A DNA stretch of 64,000 nucleotides from Theropithecus gelada (Eukaryota; Chordata; Mammalia; Primates; Cercopithecidae). Each line of letters starts with the position of its first letter. The first letter of the stretch is position 1. Both the position numbers and the translations under genes were made by a program. The notes beneath the pieces are model-generated. The model worked only from the letters and a program-made list of their open reading frames with translations. It did not search any database and was not told the origin of the DNA. Positions 1 through 9,100 of the stretch are shown here, piece by piece. The stretch is taken from contig NC_037668.1 in the NCBI RefSeq assembly GCF_003255815.1, forward strand, positions 16,889,611-16,953,610, given 5' to 3'.

Positions 1-149
1 GTCACCTAAAAATTTGGATTTCTAGTTTCTTTTGTATTTGGCAGATATGGTAATACTGAGTGTCTTGTCCTGAGTCTGCATGGCAACAGTTGGCTGGAGC
101 TGAGCAGTGGGTTTCCCCTTTAGAGTGAACAGTATTCTTCAGTTTGCTA

Positions 150-345
150 TATTTGATAATAATAACAGCAGCAGCAAACATATTGTGCTGTGTGATAGGC
201 AGTTAAGACTTAATCCTCAGAATAACTCTGTGGGGTAGGTAGTCTTGTTTTCTCCATTTTACAGGTGAGGGAAACTGAGACACAGAGAGATGAACTTGTC
301 CATGGTCTAGGAAGCAGTAAATCTGATTTTCAGACTGGACAGTCT
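150..345 (+). repeat. MIR element
   Basis: Contains the MIR hallmark around 'ccattttacaggtgagggaaactgagacac' positions 256-285 and the following 'gaacttgtccatgg'. It lies in a CGN intron. Confidence 0.8.
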
Positions 346-563
346 GGTGCCATGTATATACTCTTAGCTTCTACATGGTACTGCCTCCAGTGCCTCAGTT
401 TCTGAGTCTCTTCATCTCAGCCTTGGCCCAGGTACTTGGGTTTCTCTCTGTTTTCCCATTAGAGAAATAGGGTTTTCCAATGAAGAGTAGATTCTGGGGT
501 TTGCCTGTCTGTCAAAGGGCGGTGACCAGAGCATGGCCCCGACCTGCCCGTGATGCCACATCT

Positions 564-582
564 GGTCAGCAGAGGGCGCTGG
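564..582 (+). promoter_or_regulatory. Candidate CTCF site in CGN intron
   Basis: GGTCAGCAGAGGGCGCTGG resembles the CTCF core (CCASYAGRGGGCRSY). Binding is not shown. Confidence 0.4.
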
Positions 583-738
583 CTCCATGGTGGCTCTGGG
601 CCCCGGCAAGTACCAAAAGGTTACGGGGATGTGCAAGAGAGAAGTCTGTTAATGCTGGAGTTTGAGAGGCTCCTGGTCTGAGTTTGGCATTCTGGTGTCT
701 AGCATTTGGGACAGAATTAACTTGTTCTTCTGTCATAG

Positions 739-828
739 GAAAAAGTCTCACGGCTGGAAGCAGAGTTAGATGAGGAGAAGAACACTGTGGAGCTGCTAAC
801 AGACCGGGTGAATCGTGGCCGGGACCAG
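739..828 (+). CDS. CGN: CGN exon, sixth from last
   Basis: The exon is 90 bp (30 codons) and starts and ends in phase 0. The acceptor is ...tgtcatag and the donor is gtaacc. It encodes coiled coil beginning [19 protein letters not shown]. Confidence 0.95.
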
Positions 829-3055
829 GTAACCCCCTCCTTATCCCTCATCTCTGTTTACCCCTGACTACATCACCTCTTGGTTCTCTCAAAAACAACT
901 CTACCCTCCCATCTTTCATCATCTGGCTGCCGAATCTGTGCATGGCTGGGTCTATTTCAGGGTCTCGTCTGCTTTGGGAAAGGTTGACCAGTTTCCTTGG
1001 GTGGAAAGAAGCCAATAATTTGTGTGGAGGAAGGGATCCTGGTGGCCTGGGCTACTCTCTGACCTGAATTGGGGCTTCTTTAGTTTACAAGGGATACTAG
1101 TTCCTGGTGGGACGAAGGAGGCCCTGTTTACATTCTCTGGCTCCTCCCATTTGAATATGCTGTGATTTTTTTAGTTGCCTGGGAATTTTTGGATTCAGGG
1201 TTCAGAGACCATCCTCCCATGACTCAGCCTCACTTGGTTCAGCTTGCTGGTTCATCCTTAGCCCTCCTCAAGTCTCGTCCTCTCACCCATCCCCACTAGG
1301 TAGATCAGCTGAGGACAGAGCTCCTGCAGGAGAGGTCTGCTCGGCAAGACCTGGAGTGTGACAAAATCTCCTTGGAGAGACAGGTGAGTGGGGAGGGGAA
1401 GGTTCTTAGGGATGGACCCCAGGAGGTGGGTAAAGTGGCCAGTGGAGTGCTAACTGTGGAGGCTTCCTATCTCTCTCAGAACAAAGACCTGAAGACCCGG
1501 TTGGCCAGCTCAGAAGGCTTCCAGAAGCCCAGTGCCAGCCTCTCTCAGCTTGAGTCCCAGAATCAGTTGTTGCAGGAGCGGCTACAGGCTGAAGAGAGGT
1601 GACATAAGCCTATCCTTCCTCCCTCCCTCCCTCCCTCCTTTTCTTCCTCCCTCCTTCTTGGCTTTTCTCTTCTATGGCTCCCTCCATCTTCCACCTCAGA
1701 TGTGGCCAACCTGGCCTGATCTTTAGCGAACCTTTTCTCCTGGTAGAGAGCAAAGAGAGTTGCAAAAATTCTGAAATGTGAATGACCGCATTCTCCCTTG
1801 TTCTTTGAATCTGCCCTGGATCCTGCCCAGTCTAACGGTGGGGCTCATGACTGAGAGAAGTCCTTGGGGACAGTAGGGGGCCAAGTTAGGATTCCCTTAG
1901 AAACGGGGTCACTCATAGACATTCTTCTATCTCACCTTAGGGAGAAGACAGTTCTGCAGTCTACCAATCGAAAACTGGAGCGGAAAGTTAAAGAGCTATC
2001 CATCCAGATTGAAGACGAGCGGCAGCATGTCAATGACCAGAAAGACCAGGTGAGGACATGGCACCCTGGGGCCAAGCAACCTGGGGCAAGTATATATTAT
2101 ATGTTTTCCTGAAAGCCAAGGGAGGCCCTTATCCCCCATAGGTCTTCCAAACATAGACTTTCCTTGTATAAGGACAGAGATTAGATGGAAAGGACTAGAC
2201 TAGAGAAGTCGTAGTAAGCATATATATTGAGTCCTTATGATGTGCTAGGTTCTGTAAGTATTACACATGTGTTAATACATTTAATCCCTAAGACAACCCT
2301 GTGAGGTTAAGGAACTTGCCCAAGGCCACATTTTTGCAGCGGCAATTATCCCTTGTCAAGATTGTTAAGGGGGAGGGTCCCAGGCCATGGTAGTAGATGC
2401 TATTCCAATGTGTGGACTTGGTATCCTGCCCAGCTAAGCCTGAGGGTGAAGGCTTTGAAGCGTCAGGTGGATGAAGCAGAAGAGGAAATTGAGCGACTGG
2501 ATGGCCTGAGGAAGAAGGCCCAGCGCGAGCTGGAGGAGCAGCATGAGGTCAATGAACAGCTCCAGGCCCGGATCAAGTCTCTGGAGAAGGACTCTTGGTA
2601 TGGGCTTCCCTTTTGCCCTTGCTCCATAGGGACACTAGAGCAGGGAGGGAATGGTCTCTCCTGTGCTGGATAAGGAGGAGAATCTCTAAGATGGGACTGT
2701 GTAGTCACTTGTTTCTGGTCGGAAGCTAGTATATTTATTTCTTAGTATCTCAGCGACTATTCTGTACCTCATCTCCCCAAATCTGATTAGTTGGGGATTT
2801 TGTGAGTAAACTTTAGGCCTTAGAAGAATTGGGATTTCTTTTGCACAAAAAGGGTGGCTGTCTCAATATTTCTTTTTTCCCCTCCCTAACCATTATTCTT
2901 CTCTCTGAGTCAGGCGCAAAGCTTCCCGCTCAGCTGCTGAGTCAGCTCTCAAACATGAAGGGCTGAGCTCAGATGAGGAATTCGACAGTGTCTACGATCC
3001 CTCATCCATTGCATCACTGCTTACGGAGAGCAACCTACAGACCAGCTCCTGTTAG
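739..3055 (+). CDS. CGN: Cingulin, last six coding exons (3' part of gene)
   Basis: Six exons (739-828, 1300-1383, 1480-1598, 1941-2049, 2434-2597, 2914-3055) join in one open frame with GT-AG borders and give about 235 residues ending in a TAG stop. I recognise this as the C-terminal fifth of cingulin, a protein of about 1,200 residues. Cingulin sits on the cytoplasmic face of epithelial tight junctions, binds ZO-1 and actomyosin, and takes part in RhoA signalling. The visible part is charged heptad-rich coiled coil (for example [19 protein letters not shown] and [20 protein letters not shown]). It is followed by a non-helical tail of about 50 residues with the acidic serine cluster SSDEEFDS, and the protein ends NLQTSSC. 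The gene's start and earlier exons lie left of the window. TUFT1 follows on the same strand. Frame continuity and memory of the human protein support the call; no search was run. Confidence 0.96.
1300..1383 (+). CDS. CGN: CGN exon, fifth from last
   Basis: The exon is 84 bp (28 codons), phase 0 at both ends. The acceptor is ccccactag and the donor is gtgagt. It encodes rod sequence [17 protein letters not shown] and onward. Confidence 0.95.
1480..1598 (+). CDS. CGN: CGN exon, fourth from last
   Basis: The exon is 119 bp, starting in phase 0 and ending two bases into an Arg codon (AG, then G in the next exon). The acceptor is ctctctcag and the donor is gtgaca. It encodes [16 protein letters not shown] and onward. 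A CCCT-rich tract lies just past the donor. Confidence 0.95.
1614..1656 (+). repeat. Pyrimidine-rich CCCT/CCTT simple repeat
   Basis: Runs of ccct/cctt lie just downstream of a CGN exon donor site. Confidence 0.85.
1941..2049 (+). CDS. CGN: CGN exon, third from last
   Basis: The exon is 109 bp. It completes the split Arg codon and then runs 36 codons ([19 protein letters not shown] and onward). The acceptor is ctcaccttag and the donor is gtgagg. Confidence 0.95.
2216..2335 (+). repeat. MIR element
   Basis: Resembles MIR ('gtgctaggttctgta' followed by 'gaacttgcccaaggccaca'). Confidence 0.7.
2434..2597 (+). CDS. CGN: CGN exon, penultimate
   Basis: The exon is 164 bp, starting in phase 0 ([11 protein letters not shown]) and ending two bases into a Trp codon (TG, then G). 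The acceptor is tcctgcccag and the donor is gtatgg. It encodes the end of the coiled-coil rod. Confidence 0.95.
2914..3055 (+). CDS. CGN: CGN terminal coding exon
   Basis: This exon completes the split Trp codon and encodes the cingulin tail ([19 protein letters not shown], acidic [10 protein letters not shown], and the end SNLQTSSC), with the TAG stop at 3053-3055. The low-complexity, Ser-rich and acidic make-up shows the coiled coil has ended. Confidence 0.95.
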
Positions 3056-4405
3056 CTCGTGGTCCTCAAGGGCCCAGCAACCAGGCTCAAGGCCTATCCC
3101 AGCAAGTGCTGCTCTGCTCTGCCCACCCTGGATTCCACATTCCTATGGGTGACCCAATTATTCAGACCTAAGAAAGGGAGGGGTCTGAATGATGGTGATT
3201 AAAAAAACACATCAGCAATAAGCTGATAGATGGACTTTTCCACTGTAGAAGTGGATATTTCAAGCCAACTGAGCCCTTTCTTCAAGTGCCGACACCTCCC
3301 TCATCTCTCTCATAGTGGAAGGATGGTCAGCATTAGGCTGATGGGGACTGAGCAGGATAGGAAGGGATAGAAATTGCCATGTGTACAAAGCTTTATTTTT
3401 TAGCCCTTAACCCTAAGGCTCAGGGAAATACCCTATGTTAATGTGCTCCCTGGATTCCTGCAACTCATTTTCCTTCCACTCTAGAGCAGGGTGAGGGGAA
3501 TGTTATGGGTAACGGACATGCAGGCATGGCTCTACCCATTTCTTTGCACAAGTATGGGGCCCATGTGGTAGTCCCCATATCCTTCCAGTTCCTATATTTT
3601 TGTCTTCTTCCTTTCCCCTCTTCGCCATTCCTACCTTGCATTTTTCCTCTCAGTGCCTTAGCCAGGGTAAGGAGATAAGGATGCTCTTCTTGCCTTTTAT
3701 ATCTGCACATTCATACCTCTCCAAAGACCAGCTTTTCCCCAGCCAGGGCCCTCAGCCTTCCCTGCTGCCCCAGTGATTGATTGAGAGAGCTATTGGGGGT
3801 TTCTCTGCCAATGAGCCGCTGGGAGAGGGACTTTGGTAGGGTCATGATAAAGTGGCAGGGGTCTGGTCCTGCTCAGGGTTTCCATCCTTCCTCCTCTCCC
3901 TCCTCTGTGACTGTGGATATGGTTATAAGGTGGTTGCACCTGGGAGCCCTGACAACTGTCTGCAGAAGTTCCAAAAGTAAAGGTGTCAGTCCCTGTTGCC
4001 TTCCTTGGGGCTTCTCTGACCAGATGTACCCAACTTCGATAAAAGAACCAAGGGACCCTCATTTTCTGAGGTGCTTGGCCCTGATTCAGGGCTTTGCAAG
4101 GGGTTAGAAGCTGACTGTAAAAATGGGAAGAGACAACGGAAGACATTTATTTCTCCTTTGGATTTTGGGGAGAACCAAGTCCTGGTAGGGAATAGGTAAG
4201 GGGATGATTCACATCTCATATTCCCTAAGCAGGTTGTATAGGGAGCCGGTGGGAGGAGGAAGGCTGTTTTCACGAATGACTTGTAATGTCGTGATTAAAA
4301 AAAAATCCTATATTCTTCTGCAAATTGGACATTCTTTTCCAATCCAGTCCAGCCTTGGTTTTATCTTAAATTAAATATTAAAATTATACATTTATATTGA
4401 AATCC
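3056..4405 (+). other. CGN: CGN 3' untranslated region
   Basis: Repeat-free sequence runs from the stop codon to overlapping ATTAAA signals near 4370-4382. The length of about 1.35 kb fits my memory of human CGN. The exact cleavage site is not visible. Short ORFs on both strands here (for example 3781-4107 and 3790-4146) show no protein character. Confidence 0.75.
4370..4382 (+). terminator. CGN: Probable CGN poly(A) signals (two overlapping ATTAAA)
   Basis: ATTAAA occurs at 4370-4375 and 4377-4382, followed by T-rich sequence from about 4400 that could act as the downstream element. Weaker alternatives are ATTAAA at 3198-3203 and 4294-4299. Confidence 0.65.
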
Positions 4406-4628
4406 TTGATTTGTCTTCTCATTCTTTTTCTTGGCTTATTTGGAGGTCCAGGTTTTTTGAAGTCATATTAACTGTACAGTTTAGGGGCCAAAGCTAGAGT
4501 TTTCTTCACCTTGCTTTTCAGAGGCCCTTTATAACAGAGCAGGTGGGACCTAGGAAACCTGGAGATGTTTATGGCAGCCCCATTCTCTCCTGAACAACAT
4601 TCTGGGAAGAGCAAGGACAGTAAATGCC

Positions 4629-4931
4629 TTTTTTTTTTTTTTTTTTTTTTGGGACTGAGTGTCACTCTGTCGCCCAGGCTGGAGTGTAATGGCGTGATCT
4701 TGGCTCACTGCAACCGCTGTCTCCCGGGTTCAAGCAATTCTCCTGCCTCGGCCTCCTGAGTAGCTGGGATTACAGGCACATGCCTCCACACCCAGCTAAT
4801 TTTTGTATTTTTAGTAGAGATGGAGTTTTTCCGTGTTGGTAAGGCTGGTCTCAAACTCCTGACCTTGTCATCTGCCCACCTCGGCCTCCCAAAGTGCTGG
4901 GATTACAGGCATAAGCCACTGTGCCCGGCCA
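4629..4931 (-). mobile_element. Alu, antisense, full length
   Basis: Poly-T is followed by a complete antisense Alu. It is flanked by the direct repeat CAGTAAATGCC at 4618-4628 and 4933-4943. Confidence 0.95.
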
Positions 4932-4943
4932 GCAGTAAATGCC

Positions 4944-5850
4944 TTTTTGAGGGTTAAAGTAGGACAGACCAGAACTGGGTTTTATTCCCTTCAGTCATAG
5001 TGATAACCCCAGCATTCACTTCCCAGGTAGAAAAATCCCCATTCATTCCTAACTGGCATAGAACCCAGTCCCTAACTGGGAGGTAGGGACATTTCTGCTG
5101 TTCCTGCCCTAGTGTTGCCTTGAAGAGGGAGCTGGCCCTTCTCTAGAGCCTATTGCCAGGTATAGGGGTACTATCCACTCAGGAGTGGGTCAGACCTCCT
5201 CCTAAAGTATTCTGTCTGCTGTCTGTGTGGACCATAGCCAAGTGAAGCAGCCATCTGCCAAGAGCAGCTGGGCGGGGAGGATGCTCCAGGGTCCTGCTTG
5301 GCCAACCCTCTCTTCTAGGCCCTCAAGATCCCAGCCTAGGCTTGGGGAGAAAATGCAACTGGAGAAGTCAAGGCTCATCCTTTCTCACGAACACAAATTC
5401 CTTTTAAGGCAATGTGTCCCGCCTCTCCCAACCATATAAGGGGAGCGTCAGTAAAAGAGCTTCTGCAAAACAAGCAAACAAGCCCCACCCAGAGCCTAGC
5501 TGACTGGGCCTCCTGGGCCTCTTGCCAAGGAAGTGCACCTGCCAGACTGGCTTAGGCCAGTCTGAGTGAGCTGGCCCTTGGTGCCTGCCTTTCTGCGGTG
5601 GAGGAAAGGTTTACTCAACTCTACAAAGCCTACAAGCTGGTTTACGTATAGGGAGAGGAGCATGTATGGAAGGAAGCTTTTGCAGGTTCCAACTCCTCAT
5701 CCTCTAGGAGCAGGCAGGGTGATTCCCTCTGATCAACACTGATCTTGGAGATGGAAGGCGACAAGATTAATGAAGAATGTTGAAGTGCAACCACATACTC
5801 TAGATAAAGCTGTTCAGTTAAAGCAGCCCCATGTCTCTCCCAAGCCCCAC
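4944..5850. other. Intergenic region between CGN and TUFT1 (unique sequence)
   Basis: No gene or clear repeat is visible. It contains two perfect CArG boxes (separate entry) and merges into the TUFT1 CpG island near 5,850. A 161-codon minus-strand ORF at 5642-6127 overlaps the promoter but is GC-driven and has no recognisable domain. Confidence 0.7.
5400..5441. promoter_or_regulatory. Pair of CArG boxes (candidate SRF sites)
   Basis: CCTTTTAAGG at 5400-5409 and CCATATAAGG at 5432-5441 both fit CC(A/T)6GG exactly. They start 32 bp apart, about three helical turns, and lie roughly 0.6 kb upstream of the inferred TUFT1 start. SRF binding is inferred from the motif alone. Confidence 0.55.
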
Positions 5851-5994
5851 CTTTGTGTAAATCCGGGCGAGCACGGATGGGGCATATCCCAGACCCCTTG
5901 GCCCCGCCCACCTCACCTCCTCGCCTGTCGCTCGTTCTCGGCGAAACCGTGAACTGGGGGCGTGGCCTATCTTCAGCCCTGCCCCTGATGAGCC

Positions 5995-6030
5995 TATACA
6001 AGGGGGCGGTTCCGCGCGCGCCCGCGCAGT
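5995..6030 (+). promoter_or_regulatory. TUFT1: TUFT1 core promoter: TATA-like box and initiator
   Basis: TATACAAG at 5995-6002 lies about 30 bp upstream of an initiator-like CAGT at 6027-6030, which puts the inferred start near 6028. The 5' UTR would then be about 58 bases. The start site is inferred, not measured. Confidence 0.55.
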
Positions 6031-6145
6031 TGGAGCCGGACAGCGGGGTGAGGAGGTGGCGTGTGTGCTGCGACCCCGAGGGAAGATGAACGGGACGCGG
6101 AACTGGTGTACCCTGGTGGACGTGCACCCAGAGGACCAGGCGGCG
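6028..6145 (+). CDS. TUFT1: TUFT1 exon 1 (5' UTR and first 20 codons)
   Basis: Coding starts at the ATG at 6086 and ends at 6145 in phase 0, with donor gtaaga. The 5' edge at about 6028 is inferred from the core promoter. It encodes MNGTRNWCTLVDVHPEDQAA. Confidence 0.9.
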
Positions 6146-9100
6146 GTAAGAAAAAGCACCCTCGCCGTCTTCCCCGTTTTGTATTCCCGGTTTCTAAGTC
6201 CGCCCCTTCCTTGCCCCACGCCGAGTTCGCTGACATCACCTGGTGCCCGGCTTGCGCGGTCAGCCCTGCGCGGCGCTTCTCTCTTTTTATTCTTTTGCCT
6301 GCGACGGGCAGTGGGAGTCGCGGGGTGAAGACTCGTTTGAAGCTGGAGGGTTCGGGGCGTCCCTGCCCTTTGCTAGGACCCTGCGGCTCCTGCCTGGGAC
6401 TCGGCGCCGCCGAGCCCGTGCTTGGGCCGCGGGTCTGAGGCGTCTTGTGGGCAGCCAGATTGGGTCATAAGAGAATGAGCTCAAGGGACTGGGTCCCTGA
6501 GAGCCTTTGGACATTGTGTCCTGCCGAGGAGGCTTAGGCTTTCCCGTGGGTCGAGGGTCCTGGTGACCTCAGAGGCCCTCCAAAGAATTTCATCATGGTG
6601 CTTTGGATGATCAGTGACAAGAAAAAGGGTAGAGTAAATTACAGGGCTTGCACTGGAGGGTGGGGGGCAAGTGGGGGACGGTAGGACCCAAACTATTCCG
6701 AGATTGGCTAGGGACTCTACCTTTCGCTAAGAGGGATAGGGCTTTCCGCCCGGGGGTCACCTCTCGTCTTGGATTTCTCCTTCTTCCCCCTTGTAGTTCT
6801 CCTGTTTTCCTTCCTCTATCTGCCTCCCGATAACTTCCTGGGATGGTGTGTTAGTTTTGCTTCCGTCTCCAGCCGCCAGGCCCAGGGATAGTGGAGGAAG
6901 GGGAGGGAAGTGACCCAAGCGAGGGCTTCAGGACGGAGAGAGGGTTGCGGAGAAAGGGGGTTTTCTCCAGTGCAGGCTAGTCTACCCCGCTCTCCTCTTT
7001 CTCTGGCTCCCAGTCACTGTTCTCCCCACGCTAGCTGACCATATGGTTTTTCCTCTCCAGAGGCTGAGGAGGGTAATTTGTGGCTGTTTCTAGGCTCTGT
7101 TGGGGAACTTAAGCCAGATTAGGTGTGTACTATTTCATCAGTTTCCAAGCTATTGTGGGTGGGAGTGAAATGAAAACTAAGGTGATGGGGAACTTGTGTA
7201 TCATTCCCCCCTCCCACATCTGATTCTGTTACCCTCTGCCTGCCTCATCCTGCTCTTGAGGTAGAGCTAACCCAACTGCAGCTAGATTATGGCTCTTCTT
7301 CAAACTCATTTCAGGTTTAGAATACAGTTGGTCATTTAGTTTTGTTCCCAGTCCCCTCTCTACTTCTGTCCAGGCTATGAGTGTTTTTGCCACATTAAAA
7401 TACAGATGTTGCTATTGGCCAACCCCAGTTGCCCAAACCCCATTCGTCTGTAGCCTGCCACATCCCCAGCTATGAGACTCTGAAGAGATGGAAGAAATCC
7501 ATCCATCATTATGTGTCAGCCACAAGTCCTACTCCATGCTCTTTGTTTTTAAGCGACGAGGGTCCTGCTATGTTGCAGGAGCTGCAGTACAGTGGCTCTT
7601 CACGGGTGCAATCATAGCACACCACAGCCGTGAACTCCTGGCTTCAAGCAATCCTTCTGCCTCAGCCTCCTGAGTAGGTGGGACTTCAGGTGCACACCAC
7701 CTGTAGCTTCTCTTCCATGCTCTTGCTCTCTCTTTTGGAATAGTTGAGGAAAAAGGGCATGAGATAAATAAAGGAGAGGGGTGTTTGGGCTGCTTTTTGC
7801 TTGCTTGCTATATAGAAAAGAGATGAAAAGAAGTCTAAGACCAAGTTGGCGCTAGCAGTGTTAATGAATCATTAACCTCTACTATTTTTTTTTCTTTCTT
7901 CCCTTCGTTTCTTTCCTCTTTTCTTTCTTTTCTTTCTTTCTTTCTTTTTTTTTTTTTTTTTTTGAGACAGGGCCTTGCTCTGTTCCCCAGGCTGGAGTGC
8001 TATGGCACGATCTCAGCTCACTGCAACCTCCACCTCCTGGGTTCAATAGATCCTTCTACCTCAGCCTCCCCAAGTAGCTGAGACTATAGGCGCATGCCAC
8101 CACACCTCAATTTTTTTTTTTTTGGTAGAGATGGAATTTCACCATGTTGCCCAGGCTAGTCTTGAACTCCTGGGTTCAAGCAGTCTGCACACCTTGGCCT
8201 CCCAAAGGCTTGGGATTACAGGCGTGAGCCACTACATCTGGCCCCTTCTACTCTTTCTTGATGTTTTTGCTATTTGGTGGGGCAGAAAAAATTATTAAGA
8301 GAAAATAGTGGACAAGGAATTCAGATGGTCTCCAGTCATGGGTTAGTTTGAAGCTAACCAGAGACCTCTAGAGCAAGGGAGAAAAAGAAATTCCCTTTTA
8401 TTCCTTTTTTCTGGGCTGAACTTGAGACTTATTTTACTCCAAAGCTGGGAATGAAGTAATCATTGTCCAGATCTGGTCTTGGAGACATTCCTGGGCCCTT
8501 AAGGGAGGGGAGGAGATGGTGAACAGTCAGGACACAGGCCTTGTCCTGCATTCCTCTTCTCTGAGTCAACTTGCAGACAGAATTTATGGCTCTGGACAAC
8601 CCCCAGGAATCTGTCATATGTTCACACCACTGAATGGGTGCTCAATGCATGTGCAAAGTGAGTAAATAAATAAATGAACAGATGTTTCTTCCGGAGTCAG
8701 AGTGTAGAGAGTTGACCTGATTAGAGCTCCTAGTGTGAGTGAGGGCCCTGGGACTCTGTTGGTATTTCCCCACTAGCCAGGCTGTGTGCCTTAGTGTATC
8801 ACATGTGGACATGGACACAGGGCCAGTACACTCTCTGGGATGTTTTTATTGTTGGAGGCAGAAGCAGCAGGTACAAGGAGCCAGTGTTTTTCAGAACTGC
8901 AGACCATAACCACTAGTGGGTCTGAGATCGACTTAGTAGGTCAGACCAGCATTAAAAAAGAAATAGAATTAACACTCTTAGAGTGTTAGTGAGGATAGAC
9001 ATTTTTGGTAGAACTTTTATTTCAGTTGTGTATATATGTGTGTGTCTGTGTGTGTGTGTATTATATATGTGCATGTTTGTTTACTGGGTCTTGATGTGAA

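Larger units (their letters stand above)
5850..6450. promoter_or_regulatory. TUFT1: TUFT1 promoter CpG island
   Basis: This GC- and CpG-rich stretch surrounds exon 1. GC boxes are visible at 5902-5909 (ccccgccc), around 5956-5967 (gggggcgtggcc) and 6000-6010 (agggggcgg). GCGTG at 5960-5964 and ACGTGC at 6120-6125 match the hypoxia-response core RCGTG. Confidence 0.8.

Noticed and set aside
1..738. A further CGN exon in the first 738 bp
   Set aside because: I found no frame with cingulin-like coiled coil bounded by AG and GT; the stretch contains a MIR and plain intron.
3781..4146. Overlapping ORFs of 108 and 118 codons on both strands
   Set aside because: Inside the CGN 3' UTR; no protein character.
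5642..6127. 161-codon minus-strand ORF over the TUFT1 promoter
   Set aside because: GC-rich chance frame antisense to exon 1, with no recognisable domain or splice support.
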